A stretch of 64,000 nucleotides of DNA from NCBI RefSeq assembly GCF_025717515.1, contig NZ_JAJIRN010000009.1, positions 310,001 to 374,000 on the forward strand. Reading direction: 5' to 3'. Positions 18,170 to 28,954 of this stretch are shown here, one piece after another. The position numbers were made by a program, and so were the translations under genes. Each line of letters begins with the position of its first letter. Within the stretch, counting starts at the first letter, position 1. This stretch comes from Roseateles oligotrophus (GTDB lineage Bacteria; Pseudomonadota; Gammaproteobacteria; Burkholderiales; Burkholderiaceae_C). The notes below the pieces were generated by a model. It saw nothing but the letters and a program-made list of their open reading frames with translations. It did no database searches and was not told the DNA's origin.

Positions 18170-18955
18170 ATGAGCCTCCTGGAAGTCTGTGTCGATGATG
18201 TCGCGGGGTTGAACGCGGCGATTCAAGGCGGCGCCGACCGCATCGAGTTGTGCAGCAGCTTGGCAATAGGGGGCCTCACGCCCTCGGCCGGGTTGATGGC
18301 CGAGGCCAGCCATCATTCGGTACCCGTGGTCGCACTGATTCGCCCAAGAAGCGGTGGCTTCCTGTACTCCGCGGCCGAAGAGCGGGTGATGTTGCGTGAC
18401 ATCGAGTTGGCCGCCGAGCTGGGCCTTGCCGGTGTCGCCATCGGTGCCTTGACCCGCGAAGGCTCACTCGACCTCGCCATGCTCGGTCGGCTGGCAAGGC
18501 GCGCCGAAGGACTCCAGTTGACGCTGCACCGCGCCTTCGATCTTGTGCGCGACCAAACGACAGCGTTGGAGGAAGCAATTTCCCTGGGCTTTCACCGAAT
18601 CCTCAGTTCGGGTGGTGCGCCGAGCGCGCCTGCCGGCGCAGCCCAACTCGCCTCTTTGGTCGAGCAAAGCCGGAGTCGAATCCAGATCCTGGCCGGCAGC
18701 GGCATCAACTCCGAGAACGTGGCGGAGCTCTTGTTCTCGACGGGCGTGCAGGAGGTACATGCTTCATGTCGCACCCTTGAGCTCGAGCCGGCGCCTGAAT
18801 TGCTGGCGTTCGGATTTGCAGGACCGTCTTGTCGAGCCACCTCGGCCATGGTGGTACGGGCCCTCAAGCTGTGCATCCTTGAGCATGGCCAGAACGGGAA
18901 CAGGCCGCCCTTCCATCTGCCCACGCATAGAGTGAGCCGGCGAGAAGGAGAGTGA
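18170..18955 (+). CDS. cutC: CutC family protein
   Basis: A 261-residue CutC-family TIM barrel. LEVCVDDVAGLNAAIQGGAD, RIELCSSLAIGGLTPS, RPRSGGF, TLHRAFD, ILSSGG and HASCR are the family's conserved strands. CutC was named for copper homeostasis in E. coli, but that role has been disputed and the family often sits among glycan-degradation genes. Here it ends the operon, 44 bp after the ROK kinase. The start at 18170 is chosen since the longer frame overlaps the kinase gene. A role in sugar or aminosugar metabolism is an inference from context only. Confidence 0.88.
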   Translation: MSLLEVCVDDVAGLNAAIQGGADRIELCSSLAIGGLTPSAGLMAEASHHSVPVVALIRPRSGGFLYSAAEERVMLRDIELAAELGLAGVAIGALTREGSLDLAMLGRLARRAEGLQLTLHRAFDLVRDQTTALEEAISLGFHRILSSGGAPSAPAGAAQLASLVEQSRSRIQILAGSGINSENVAELLFSTGVQEVHASCRTLELEPAPELLAFGFAGPSCRATSAMVVRALKLCILEHGQNGNRPPFHLPTHRVSRREGE

Positions 18956-18975
18956 GCCAAACTCTCGGAGAGCCG

Positions 18976-19002
18976 ATTGCGGATTTATTAGGTCCGCAGT
19001 CC
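18976..19002. terminator. Weak hairpin between cutC and gyrB
   Basis: GATTGCGGA pairs with TCCGCAGTC with one G-T pair across a 9-base loop. It lies in the 80-bp gap between the convergent cutC and gyrB genes. There is no clear T run, so the call is tentative. Confidence 0.3.
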
Positions 19003-19035
19003 TGCCAACTGCTTGGAACTGCTATGCGCGGCTGA

Positions 19036-21612
<2,577 letters not shown>

Positions 21613-21651
21613 CTAACTTGGGCCAAAACTCAAGCCCTTCAAAAGCGCACA

Positions 21652-21669
21652 AGCGGGCCTAGGCCCGCT
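21652..21669 (-). terminator. Palindrome between dnaN and gyrB
   Basis: AGCGGGCC-TA-GGCCCGCT is an 18-bp perfect palindrome in the 95-bp gap. Read on the minus strand it is followed after a few bases by CTTTT. It could attenuate transcription into gyrB. Confidence 0.4.
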
Positions 21670-21695
21670 CTGGTTGAAACTCTGTCTTGGCCGGG

Positions 21696-22820
21696 CTAGA
21701 TCCGCATTGGCATGACGACGTATTTGAAGCCGGTCTGCTCGGGGATGGTGATCAGGGCGCTGGCCGAGCTGTCGTTCAGGTCGATGCTGACCATCTCTTG
21801 GCTCATGTTCTGCAGCACGTCCATCAGATAGGTGACGTTGAAGCCGGTCTCGATCAGGTCGCCGGCGTAGTCGATGTCGATTTCTTCGCGGGCGTCTTCT
21901 TGCTCGGCATTGCTGGACACGATCGACAACTGACCGGGCTCGAAGGAAAGGCGTACGGCCTTGAACTTCTCGCTGGTCAGGATGGCGGCGCGCTGCAGGC
22001 TGGCCAGCAGTTGCAGGCGGCCCAGCGTGACGTTGAACTTGTGGCTCTTCGGGATCACGCGGTTGTAGTCGGGGAACTTGCCCTCGACCAGCTTGGTGAC
22101 GAACTCCATGCCGGAGAAGCTGAACTTGGCCTGGTTGCCGGCAAAGCGCATTTCGATCGGCTGCTCGTCGGCTGCGTCCTTGCCGCCATCCTTCAGCAAG
22201 CGCATCAGTTCCAGCACGGTCTTGCGCGGCAGGATGACTTCTTGCTTGGGGATCTCGGTCTCCAGCTCCGCCTGCGCCAGCGCCAGACGGTGGCCGTCGG
22301 TGGCGACGAGCGTCAGGCTCTTGCCTTCGGCGACGAACAAGATGCCGTTCAGGTAATAGCGTATGTCATGCACCGCCATCGAGAAATGCACCTGGTTGAT
22401 CAGGTGCTTGAGGGTCTTTTGCGGCACGGCGAAGGCGGGGCCGAAGTCGGCCGCCTCTTGCACCAACGGGAAGTCGTCGGCCGGTAAGGTCTGCAGCGTG
22501 AAGCGGCTCTTGCCACCTTGCAGCGTCAGCTTGGAAGCATTGGCAGTTAGCGAAACGGTCTGGTCGGCCGGCATCGAGCGCAGGATGTCGATCAGCTTGC
22601 GTGCGCCCACTGTGGTGCTGAAGTCGCCGGCATCGCCGCCCAACTCGGCCGTGGTGCGGACTTGAATTTCCAGGTCGCTGGTGGTCAGCTCCAGGTTCGC
22701 GCCTTGCTTGCGTATCAGTACGTTGGCAAGAACGGGCAGGGTGTGGCGCCTCTCCACGATGCCTGCAACCGCCTGTAGGGCGCCGAGCACCTTGTCTTGG
22801 GGGGCTTTCAACACAATCAT
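21696..22820 (-). CDS. dnaN: DNA polymerase III beta sliding clamp
   Basis: A 374-residue beta clamp, the usual length. The N-terminus (MIVLKAPQDKVLGALQAVAGIVERRHTLPVL), the middle motif VRYYLNG-like DIRYYLNGILF and the C-terminus (GFKYVVMPMRI) are characteristic. The protein forms a ring dimer that tethers the replicative polymerase to DNA. It lies 153 bp after dnaA on the same strand, in the standard origin order. Confidence 0.98.
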   Translation of the reverse strand: MIVLKAPQDKVLGALQAVAGIVERRHTLPVLANVLIRKQGANLELTTSDLEIQVRTTAELGGDAGDFSTTVGARKLIDILRSMPADQTVSLTANASKLTLQGGKSRFTLQTLPADDFPLVQEAADFGPAFAVPQKTLKHLINQVHFSMAVHDIRYYLNGILFVAEGKSLTLVATDGHRLALAQAELETEIPKQEVILPRKTVLELMRLLKDGGKDAADEQPIEMRFAGNQAKFSFSGMEFVTKLVEGKFPDYNRVIPKSHKFNVTLGRLQLLASLQRAAILTSEKFKAVRLSFEPGQLSIVSSNAEQEDAREEIDIDYAGDLIETGFNVTYLMDVLQNMSQEMVSIDLNDSSASALITIPEQTGFKYVVMPMRI

Positions 22821-22973
22821 GTCAACCTCTTTCCGCTTATCTGGCTTGTTCTAACCGGGCTGGCCGTCTCACGGCAGCGCCCCGCATTTTGACCTACTCG
22901 AAGGCCATTTTTTGCCGAGGCAAGCCAAGTCTTTTGACTTCCGTACCTCGGATAGACGCAATTTGGCGCTGGA

Positions 22974-24602
22974 TCAACCTTTCAGCGTCTGCTCCAGCAC
23001 ATGCAGTTGCTGGTTCAGCTCGGTATTCTTCTGGCGCTCGCCGCCGATCTTGCGCACCGCGTGCAAGACCGTCGTGTGGTCGCGCCCGCCGAACAGCTCG
23101 CCGATTTCGGGCAGGCTCTTTTGCGTCAGCTCCTTGGCGATATACATGGCGATCTGGCGTGGCCGGGCAATGCTGGCTGGGCGCTTCTTGCTGTACATAT
23201 CGGCGATCTTGATCTTGTAGAAGTCGGCCACGGTCTTCTGGATGTTCTCGACCGAGATCTGCCGGTTCTGGATCGACAGCAAGTCCTTCAATGCCTCGCG
23301 CGCCAGCTGGATATTGATTTCCTTGTGGCTGAAGCGGCTGTAGGCCAAGACCTTGCGCAGCGCGCCTTCGAGCTCACGCACATTGGCGCGCACGTTCTTG
23401 GCGATGAAGAAGGCGACATCCTCGGGCATCGGCGTCTGTTCGGCCTCGGCCTTCTTGATCAGAATCGCGACGCGCATTTCCAGCTCGGGCGGCTCGATCG
23501 CCACCGTCAGCCCGGCATCAAAACGGCTGGTCAGGCGCTCATCGATATCGGCCAGACCCTTGGGGTAGGTGTCGCTGGTCATGATGATGTGAGCGCGCTT
23601 GGCCAGCAAGGCCTCGAAGGCATTGAAGAACTCTTCTTGCGTGCGCTCCTTGCCGGCGAAGAACTGCACATCGTCGATCAGCAGCAGATCGAGCGAGTGG
23701 TACTTGGCCTTCAGCTCATCAAAGGTCTTGCGCTGGTAGTTCTTCACCACGTCGGAGATGAACTGCTCGGCATGCAGATAGAGCACGCGAGCGTCGGGCT
23801 TGTCCTTCAGCAAGGCGTTGCCGACGGCATGGATCAAATGGGTCTTGCCCAGGCCGACGCCGCCATAAATGAACAGCGGGTTGTACATCGCCCCCGGCGC
23901 GCCGGCCACATGCAGCGCGGCGGTGCGGGCCATCTGATTGGCGCGGCCGGGCACCAGGTTGTCAAAGGTCAGCGCGCTATTGATGCGGTGGCGACTGGCG
24001 CTCGGCGGCAAATTTTGAGGCGGGCTCTGGGGCTTCTGAGCCTGTTGTTGCGAAGGCTGAGCAAGCATGGCCGCGCCGCCGCCTTGGGTGCCATCGGCCA
24101 CCGTCGGGCTCGCCTGATTGCCGGGATTGATGGACACCGGACGCAGTCCGTTGTGCAGCACTTGCCCAGGCGCCATCACGGGCTGGCTCGTCGGCGTGGC
24201 CGTTGCCGCAGGAGCCAAACGGGCCTGCGAGTCACGTGTTGCCAGTGCCAGATCCAGGCGAGCCGGCCTGCCGGCCAGTTCGGACAGAATCGATTCGATG
24301 CGGCCAGCGTACTGGTTGCGAATCCAGTCAAGTTTGAAACGGTTCGGGACGCGCAGGGACACGACCAGGCCGCCTGCTTCCGCGCTATCGGTAATGACCG
24401 CTGGCGGCAAGGGGCGAATCCAGGTGTTGAATTGCTGCTCCGGCAACTCGGCAACCAGCCTTTCGCAGCTGAGTTGCCAAAGGCTCGAGTTGTTGTTCGA
24501 GTTGGTGTCGGCGGTGGCTGCAACCGGAATTGAGTGGTCTGTCATCGCGCCATCTGCATCAAATATGTCTGAGCTTGTTACGCCAAGCATGTCTGCGCTC
24601 AT
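22974..24602 (-). CDS. dnaA: Chromosomal replication initiator DnaA
   Basis: A 542-residue DnaA, longer than E. coli's 467 because of a Gln/Pro-rich linker domain II. Domain I is around [25 protein letters not shown]; domain III has Walker [11 protein letters not shown] and Walker [10 protein letters not shown]; domain IV ends with [13 protein letters not shown], the DnaA-box binding helix. The start is uncertain: 24602 gives the longest form, but a DnaA-box-like sequence sits directly before it in place of a ribosome site; ATGs at 24590 and 24545 (MTDHSIPV) are alternatives. The perfect DnaA box at 24663-24671 suggests autoregulation. Confidence 0.97.
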   Translation of the reverse strand: MSADMLGVTSSDIFDADGAMTDHSIPVAATADTNSNNNSSLWQLSCERLVAELPEQQFNTWIRPLPPAVITDSAEAGGLVVSLRVPNRFKLDWIRNQYAGRIESILSELAGRPARLDLALATRDSQARLAPAATATPTSQPVMAPGQVLHNGLRPVSINPGNQASPTVADGTQGGGAAMLAQPSQQQAQKPQSPPQNLPPSASRHRINSALTFDNLVPGRANQMARTAALHVAGAPGAMYNPLFIYGGVGLGKTHLIHAVGNALLKDKPDARVLYLHAEQFISDVVKNYQRKTFDELKAKYHSLDLLLIDDVQFFAGKERTQEEFFNAFEALLAKRAHIIMTSDTYPKGLADIDERLTSRFDAGLTVAIEPPELEMRVAILIKKAEAEQTPMPEDVAFFIAKNVRANVRELEGALRKVLAYSRFSHKEINIQLAREALKDLLSIQNRQISVENIQKTVADFYKIKIADMYSKKRPASIARPRQIAMYIAKELTQKSLPEIGELFGGRDHTTVLHAVRKIGGERQKNTELNQQLHVLEQTLKG

Positions 24603-24611
24603 TGTGGAAAA
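24603..24611 (-). promoter_or_regulatory. DnaA-box-like site before dnaA
   Basis: TTTTCCACA read on the minus strand matches the DnaA box TTATCCACA at 8 of 9 positions. It directly abuts the ATG at 24602. Confidence 0.5.
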
Positions 24612-24630
24612 CTTGTTCTAGAGCGGCCGG

Positions 24631-24636
24631 ATTGTA
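24631..24636 (-). promoter_or_regulatory. Candidate -10 box of the dnaA promoter
   Basis: TACAAT on the minus strand lies about 30 bp upstream of the longest dnaA start. A weak -35 (GGTTTT-like) lies upstream and the perfect DnaA box at 24663-24671 overlaps that area, as expected for DnaA autoregulation. Confidence 0.4.
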
Positions 24637-24662
24637 CGGGTCCCAAGCCGTAAAACCGATAG

Positions 24663-24671
24663 TTATCCACA
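24663..24671 (+). promoter_or_regulatory. Perfect DnaA box
   Basis: TTATCCACA, the consensus high-affinity DnaA site, lies 61 bp upstream of the longest dnaA start. Confidence 0.85.
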
Positions 24672-24724
24672 GATTTTTTGGATGCACCAAGCCCAGGCAG
24701 GGCGCTGCGGCAATCAGTCAAGTG

Positions 24725-24753
24725 TTGACCTCGCTTCAATTCTTTGGTGTAAT
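24725..24753 (+). promoter_or_regulatory. Sigma-70 promoter of rpmH-rnpA
   Basis: TTGACC (24725-24730), a 17-bp spacer and TGTAAT (24748-24753). It would give a leader of about 385 bases before rpmH, unusually long. I found no convincing gene or known RNA element in the leader. Confidence 0.6.
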
Positions 24754-25145
24754 CGCGGGTTTTCCGGACGCTGGATAAAGCGGAGTAGGAATGTTTGGCC
24801 ACCGACCGCATGAACTTGCGGCCTTTTGCCGGACGCCTATCCACGCGGCGCTGGTGAGCTTGGGCGGTACTCAACCGAATGCGGCGGGTCGAATGACTCG
24901 TTGTGAGCGGAGTCTGCCAAGGTTTGCGAGTGCATGCGAACGCATAAGCGGCGCCCCGGCGCGGCACACATCAGTGGCCGTCGCAGCGTGGTTTTTGGCT
25001 TGGATTGATCTCGAGCCGGCAGCCACCCGACGTCCGGGGTGCAAACCGCAATCCGTTTTGCAAGCCGGCGACTGATCGCCAACAACCGCTAAAGCGTCAT
25101 CCGACGTCCTTAGACCTTCGCTATTTCTGCCTAGAGGGCCTCATC

Positions 25146-25280
25146 ATGAAACGTACTTACCAAGCCTCCAAGACCCGCCGCGCCCGTACCCACGGTTTTC
25201 TGGTTCGCATGAAGACACGCGGCGGCCGCGCCGTCATCGCTGCGCGCCGCGCCAAGGGCCGCAAACGCCTGGCTGTCTAA
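25146..25280 (+). CDS. rpmH: 50S ribosomal protein L34
   Basis: A 44-residue L34 ([25 protein letters not shown]... ending [11 protein letters not shown]), full length and typical. It is a small basic protein of the large ribosomal subunit. It leads the rpmH-rnpA-yidD-yidC cluster and lies 17 bp before rnpA. Confidence 0.98.
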   Translation: MKRTYQASKTRRARTHGFLVRMKTRGGRAVIAARRAKGRKRLAV

Positions 25281-25297
25281 GTCTAGATAGCAGAGTC

Positions 25298-25750
25298 ATG
25301 ATCGGCCGCATCGTGCGATCGGCCGACTTTGAGCGCGTGCTGGCCAGCTCCAGCCGCGTGCGCAGCAGTCATTTCGCGGTACACCATCTTGCCGCCTGTC
25401 CTAGCAAGCCTGCCAAGGTCTTATCCACCGCCGCAGTCAAGTTATCAACAGGCGATGCACAAGTCATCCACAAGCCTGTGGATGAAGTGCCGCCCGACGC
25501 TTGCTGGCTGGGTGCCATCGTGCCCAAACGCCATGCGAAACGATCGGTGACTCGCTCGCTGATGAAGCGCCAGATCCGAGCTGCCTTTGCCGAACAACCC
25601 GCTTTGCCGCCCGGCTTGTGGGTGGTGCGGTTGCGCGCGCCTTTCGACCGCAAGCTGTTCCCCAGCGCAGCCTCGGATGCCTTGCGTTCGGCCGTGCATA
25701 CCGAGCTGGCGCAGTTGGTCGGCCGTGTGCTGGCTCGCTCCAAGCCCTGA
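25298..25750 (+). CDS. rnpA: Ribonuclease P protein component
   Basis: A 150-residue RnpA, the protein cofactor of RNase P that matures tRNA 5' ends. The conserved core is WLGAIVPKRHAKRSVTRSLMKRQIRAAF, the equivalent of the KR.VKRN.IKR signature. Between the first strands (HFAVHHL) and the core lies an insert of about 40 residues (positions about 33-70), rich in LST motifs. That insert is where the DNA carries four DnaA-box-like sequences, two using the rare leucine codon TTA. Confidence 0.95.
   Translation: MIGRIVRSADFERVLASSSRVRSSHFAVHHLAACPSKPAKVLSTAAVKLSTGDAQVIHKPVDEVPPDACWLGAIVPKRHAKRSVTRSLMKRQIRAAFAEQPALPPGLWVVRLRAPFDRKLFPSAASDALRSAVHTELAQLVGRVLARSKP
25421..25485. promoter_or_regulatory. 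Cluster of four DnaA-box-like sites inside rnpA
   Basis: Sites are TTATCCACC (25421-25429), TTATCAACA (25442-25450), TCATCCACA (25464-25472) and TGTGGATGA (25477-25485, inverted). Each differs from TTATCCACA or its complement by one base. The last two form an inverted pair with a 4-bp spacer. All four fall in the variable insert of RnpA. Confidence 0.55.
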
Positions 25751-25767
25751 GCGGCAGGCCTCCCGAT

Positions 25768-26079
25768 ATGCTCACCATTGCATCGATTGCGCAGCGGGCC
25801 TTGATTGGCTTGGTGCGTGGCTACCGTTTGCTGCTGAGCCCTTGGCTCGGTGCGTCTTGCCGTTTTGAGCCGACTTGCTCGGCCTATTCGCTCGAAGCGC
25901 TGCAGCGCCACGGTGCGTTGGCGGGTAGCTACCTGACCGTGCACCGCATCTTGCGGTGCAATCCGTTTTGCGAAGGCGGCCATGACGGCGTGCCTGACAA
26001 TGCGCCCGGCCTGTTCACCCGTCTCGGGTGCGTGCCTGCGTCCCCTCCTCGAAACTCCAATCCAGAAGCCTCCTCATGA
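25768..26079 (+). CDS. yidD: Membrane protein insertion efficiency factor YidD
   Basis: A 103-residue YidD with the family core GYRLLLSPWLGASCRFEPTC, SAYSLEALQRHGALAGSYL and RILRCNPFCEGGHD. It is a small inner-membrane-associated protein thought to help YidC insert proteins. The start at 25768 is 17 bp after rnpA; a longer frame would overlap rnpA. Its stop overlaps the yidC start (ATGA). Confidence 0.95.
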   Translation: MLTIASIAQRALIGLVRGYRLLLSPWLGASCRFEPTCSAYSLEALQRHGALAGSYLTVHRILRCNPFCEGGHDGVPDNAPGLFTRLGCVPASPPRNSNPEASS

Positions 26080-27806
26080 CCGATATACGCCGCACCGTGC
26101 TGTGGGTGGTGTTCACCATGTCTCTCGTCCTGCTCTGGGACGGCTGGCAAAAACACAATGGGCAACCATCCATGTTCAGCCCGCCGGCGCCGAAAGTCGC
26201 CGCTGTTGCTCCGGCCGGGCCGAACGGGGCGACCGCCGTTCCTTCCGCGGCCAATGCGCTGCCCGGCGCTCAAGCCGGCATGGCGGCTGTGGCCGCGCCT
26301 GCCGCTGCCTTGGCCGGTGAAAAAGTCCACATCAAGACCGATGTGCTTGACGTCACGCTGGACACCTTGGGCGGCGATGTCACCCGGGTTGAGCTGCCCA
26401 AATATCTGAGCGGCCCCGAGCCGGGTCTGTTTGACCCGATCTTGCAGGCGGTCGGCATCAAGCCCAAGCCGGTCAACGCGCAAGCACCTATCGTGCTGTT
26501 GGACAGCGCCGGCCAGAGCTACAAGGCTCAAAGCGGCTTGATCGGCAGTCAGGGCGAGGCCCTGCCGACCCACAACACCTTGATGAGCGTGCAGGCAGGC
26601 GAGCGCGAATTGAAGGACGGCGCCAATGAGTTGAGCGTGCGTATGGAGTCGGCCGAGCAGGGCGGCGTCAAGTACATCAAGACCTTCACCTTCAAGCGTG
26701 GCGACTATGTCATCGGCGTCAAGCATGAGATCGTCAATGTCGGCGCTGCCGCCCTGACCCCGCAGGTCTATGTGCAACTGGTGCGCAACGGCACGGCCGG
26801 CCCAGGCGGCACAGCGTTCACCTCGACCTTCACCGGCCCGGCGCTCTACACCGACAAGGCCAAGTTCCAGAAGGTCGAGTTCAAGGACATCGACAAGGGC
26901 AAGGTTGAAATCGACAAGAGCGCCGACAACGGCTGGGTCGCGATGGTTCAGCATTACTTCGCCAGCGCTTGGCTGCATAACGACGCCGCGCCGCGCGAGT
27001 TCTTCATCAACAAGGTCAAGGGCGCGGTGCCCGAGCAGTACGCCGTCGGCATGGTGTTCACGCTGCCGGCCGTCGCTGCCGGAGCCACCGCCAGTCATCA
27101 AGACCAACTGTTTGTCGGCCCGCAGGAAGAAAACAAGCTGGCCGCATTGGCGCCTGGCCTCGAGTTGGTGAAGGACTACGGCATCTTCGCCATCCTGGCC
27201 AAGCCGCTGTTCTGGTTGCTGGAAAAACTGCACGCGATGCTGGGCAACTGGGGCTGGGCCATCATTGCGCTGGTCGTGTTGCTGAAGATCGCCTTCTACT
27301 GGCTCAACGCGAGCGCCTACAAGAGCATGGCCAAGATGAAGGCCGTCGGCCCCAAGGTGCAAGCCATGCGCGAGCGCCTGAAAGACAAGCCGGCCGAGAT
27401 GCAGCAGGAAATGATGCGCATCTATCGCGAAGAAAAGGTCAACCCGATCGGCGGCTGCCTGCCGATCTTCCTGCAGATGCCTTTCTTCATGGGGCTGTAC
27501 TGGGTTTTGCTGTCGACGGTTGAAATGCGCGGCGCGCCTTGGCTGGGCTGGATTGTTGACCTCTCGGCCAAGGACCCATACTTCATTCTGCCGCTGTTGA
27601 TGACGGCGTCCAGCTTGTTCCAGGTCTGGTTGAACCCGACGCCACCCGATCCGATGCAGGCCAAGATGATGTGGTTCATGCCGCTGGCCTTCAGCTTCAT
27701 GTTCTTCGTCTTCCCGTCCGGACTGGTGCTGTATTGGCTGACCAACAATATCTTGTCGATTGCCCAGCAATGGTTCATCAACAAGCGGCTGGGCGTACAA
27801 GGCTAG
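26076..27806 (+). CDS. yidC: Membrane protein insertase YidC
   Basis: A 576-residue YidC of the long Gram-negative type. An N-terminal membrane segment (TVLWVVFTMSLVLLWDGW) precedes a large periplasmic beta-domain (about 90-345) and the five-helix insertase core, including PIGGCLPIFLQMPFFMGLYW and FMPLAFSFMFFVFPSGLVLYW. Start 26076 overlaps the yidD stop by ATGA. A strong terminator follows at 27825-27862, so the cluster ends here; mnmE, which often follows yidC, is not next. Confidence 0.97.
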   Translation: MTDIRRTVLWVVFTMSLVLLWDGWQKHNGQPSMFSPPAPKVAAVAPAGPNGATAVPSAANALPGAQAGMAAVAAPAAALAGEKVHIKTDVLDVTLDTLGGDVTRVELPKYLSGPEPGLFDPILQAVGIKPKPVNAQAPIVLLDSAGQSYKAQSGLIGSQGEALPTHNTLMSVQAGERELKDGANELSVRMESAEQGGVKYIKTFTFKRGDYVIGVKHEIVNVGAAALTPQVYVQLVRNGTAGPGGTAFTSTFTGPALYTDKAKFQKVEFKDIDKGKVEIDKSADNGWVAMVQHYFASAWLHNDAAPREFFINKVKGAVPEQYAVGMVFTLPAVAAGATASHQDQLFVGPQEENKLAALAPGLELVKDYGIFAILAKPLFWLLEKLHAMLGNWGWAIIALVVLLKIAFYWLNASAYKSMAKMKAVGPKVQAMRERLKDKPAEMQQEMMRIYREEKVNPIGGCLPIFLQMPFFMGLYWVLLSTVEMRGAPWLGWIVDLSAKDPYFILPLLMTASSLFQVWLNPTPPDPMQAKMMWFMPLAFSFMFFVFPSGLVLYWLTNNILSIAQQWFINKRLGVQG

Positions 27807-27824
27807 TCATCGCTCGCTGTCAAT

Positions 27825-27862
27825 AAAAAGCCCCCAAGGCGCAGAACCTTGGGGGCTTTTTT
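27825..27862. terminator. Bidirectional terminator between yidC and the M48 protease
   Basis: AAAAAGCCCCCAAGG and CCTTGGGGGCTTTTTT form a long stem with a 7-base loop (27840-27846). The A run on one side and the T run on the other make it functional for both convergent genes. Confidence 0.92.
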
Positions 27863-27885
27863 CATGCTGTGCCGTAAACCTTCAT

Positions 27886-28842
27886 TCAACCCGGCGCGGC
27901 CCGCCTTGGCAGCGGCGGCGCCACCTCAAAACGCTGCTTGGGCTTTTCGGCTCTGTCATACAGGCCTTGGACCTTGGGCAAATTGGCCTCGATGTCGCGA
28001 ATCCGGGTCGGGCCGGCAGGGTGGGTGGACAGCCATTGCGGTGGTGCGCTTTTGCCGCCTGCACTCATTTTTTGCCACAGGCTGACGCCGGCAGCCGGGT
28101 CATAGCCAGCCCTTGCGGCCAATTCCATGCCGACCAGATCGGCCTCGCTTTCATCCTCTCGGCTGAAGGTCAGCGTCAGCAATTGCCCGCCCATGCCCAG
28201 CACCGCGTCGCCGACATTGCCCAGCCCCAGAAGGCTGGACAGTACCCCGGCGCCCAGGCGAGTGGCATTGGTTTTGGCCATCCGCTCGCGCGCATGTTCG
28301 CGCAGCGCATGCGCCACTTCATGCCCCATGATGGTGGCGACCTCGTCGTCGCTCAGCTTGAGCTTCTCCAGAATTCCGTAAAAGAAGGCGATCTTGCCGC
28401 CCGGCATGCAAAAGGCATTGAGCTGCGGGTCGGCAATCAGATTGACCTCCCACCGCCATTGCTTGGCGCGTGGATTCCAGGTGAAAGACTGCGCAATGAT
28501 GCGTTCGGCGATGGCCCGTAGCCTTAGCAACTGCGGGTGGTTGGCGGGCGCCAAGGCGCGTTGTTGATTGGCCTTGACCATCATCTGCTGGTAGTTCTGG
28601 GCGCCGGCCGATTCAATCCCTTCGGCCGACACGAAACGGGTCAGCACGCTGGTCTTGCCAACCTCGACCCCCTCGCTGGCCCAAGCCGGCAGCAGCGCCG
28701 AAGCGCCGAGCAGGCCGGTGAAAATGCGCCGTGAACGCTGGATGCCGCCGCCGCTTTCGCGATGGCAGGCGCAGTTGCCGAAACCATAGGAGGGCGCAGC
28801 GGGCAGTTGTACTTCGGGACGGTAATCGAAATCTTGGGGCAT
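27886..28842 (-). CDS. M48 family metalloprotease
   Basis: A 318-residue zinc protease of the M48/BepA-like type. The HEVAH zinc motif is at residues 174-178 and the third ligand lies in ESEAD near 230. Residues 38-55 (SRRIFTGLLGASALLPAWA) look like a signal sequence with a twin-arginine-like start, preceded by an unusual 37-residue stretch with CACH. Substrates are unknown; relatives clear misfolded outer membrane proteins. It is a single gene convergent with yidC. Confidence 0.88.
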   Translation of the reverse strand: MPQDFDYRPEVQLPAAPSYGFGNCACHRESGGGIQRSRRIFTGLLGASALLPAWASEGVEVGKTSVLTRFVSAEGIESAGAQNYQQMMVKANQQRALAPANHPQLLRLRAIAERIIAQSFTWNPRAKQWRWEVNLIADPQLNAFCMPGGKIAFFYGILEKLKLSDDEVATIMGHEVAHALREHARERMAKTNATRLGAGVLSSLLGLGNVGDAVLGMGGQLLTLTFSREDESEADLVGMELAARAGYDPAAGVSLWQKMSAGGKSAPPQWLSTHPAGPTRIRDIEANLPKVQGLYDRAEKPKQRFEVAPPLPRRAAPG

Positions 28843-28954
28843 GACAAAAATGGGGAGGCAATTGGCTGGTGTCGGGGGCTATTCTGAGGCCTGTGTGCGA
28901 AGGGCTTATTTCCGCCCATCGGCAGAGACATAGTCTTTTGGTCAACAATGCCGA

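Larger units (their letters stand above)
24603..25145. other. dnaA-rpmH intergenic region (probable oriC)
   Basis: This 543-bp gap between divergent dnaA and rpmH is the classic origin position. It holds a perfect DnaA box TTATCCACA (24663-24671), an 8/9 box TTTTCCACA on the minus strand (24603-24611), the rpmH promoter and a candidate dnaA promoter. Boxes are few for an oriC, and no long AT-rich unwinding element is obvious. The extra DnaA-box-like sites in rnpA may belong to the same origin. Confidence 0.7.

Noticed and set aside
23001-24533. A 510-residue open frame on the plus strand
   Set aside because: Antisense to dnaA; no homology or ribosome site.
24791-25075. A 94-residue frame in the rpmH leader with a GGAG site before its ATG
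   Set aside because: The ribosome site is fair, but the product is Arg/Ala/Pro/Cys-rich without pattern and looks non-coding. It could still be a leader peptide; conservation would decide.
25929-27800. A 623-residue open frame on the minus strand
   Set aside because: Antisense to yidC, with low-complexity His/Gln/Arg/Gly-rich sequence typical of a complement-strand shadow.
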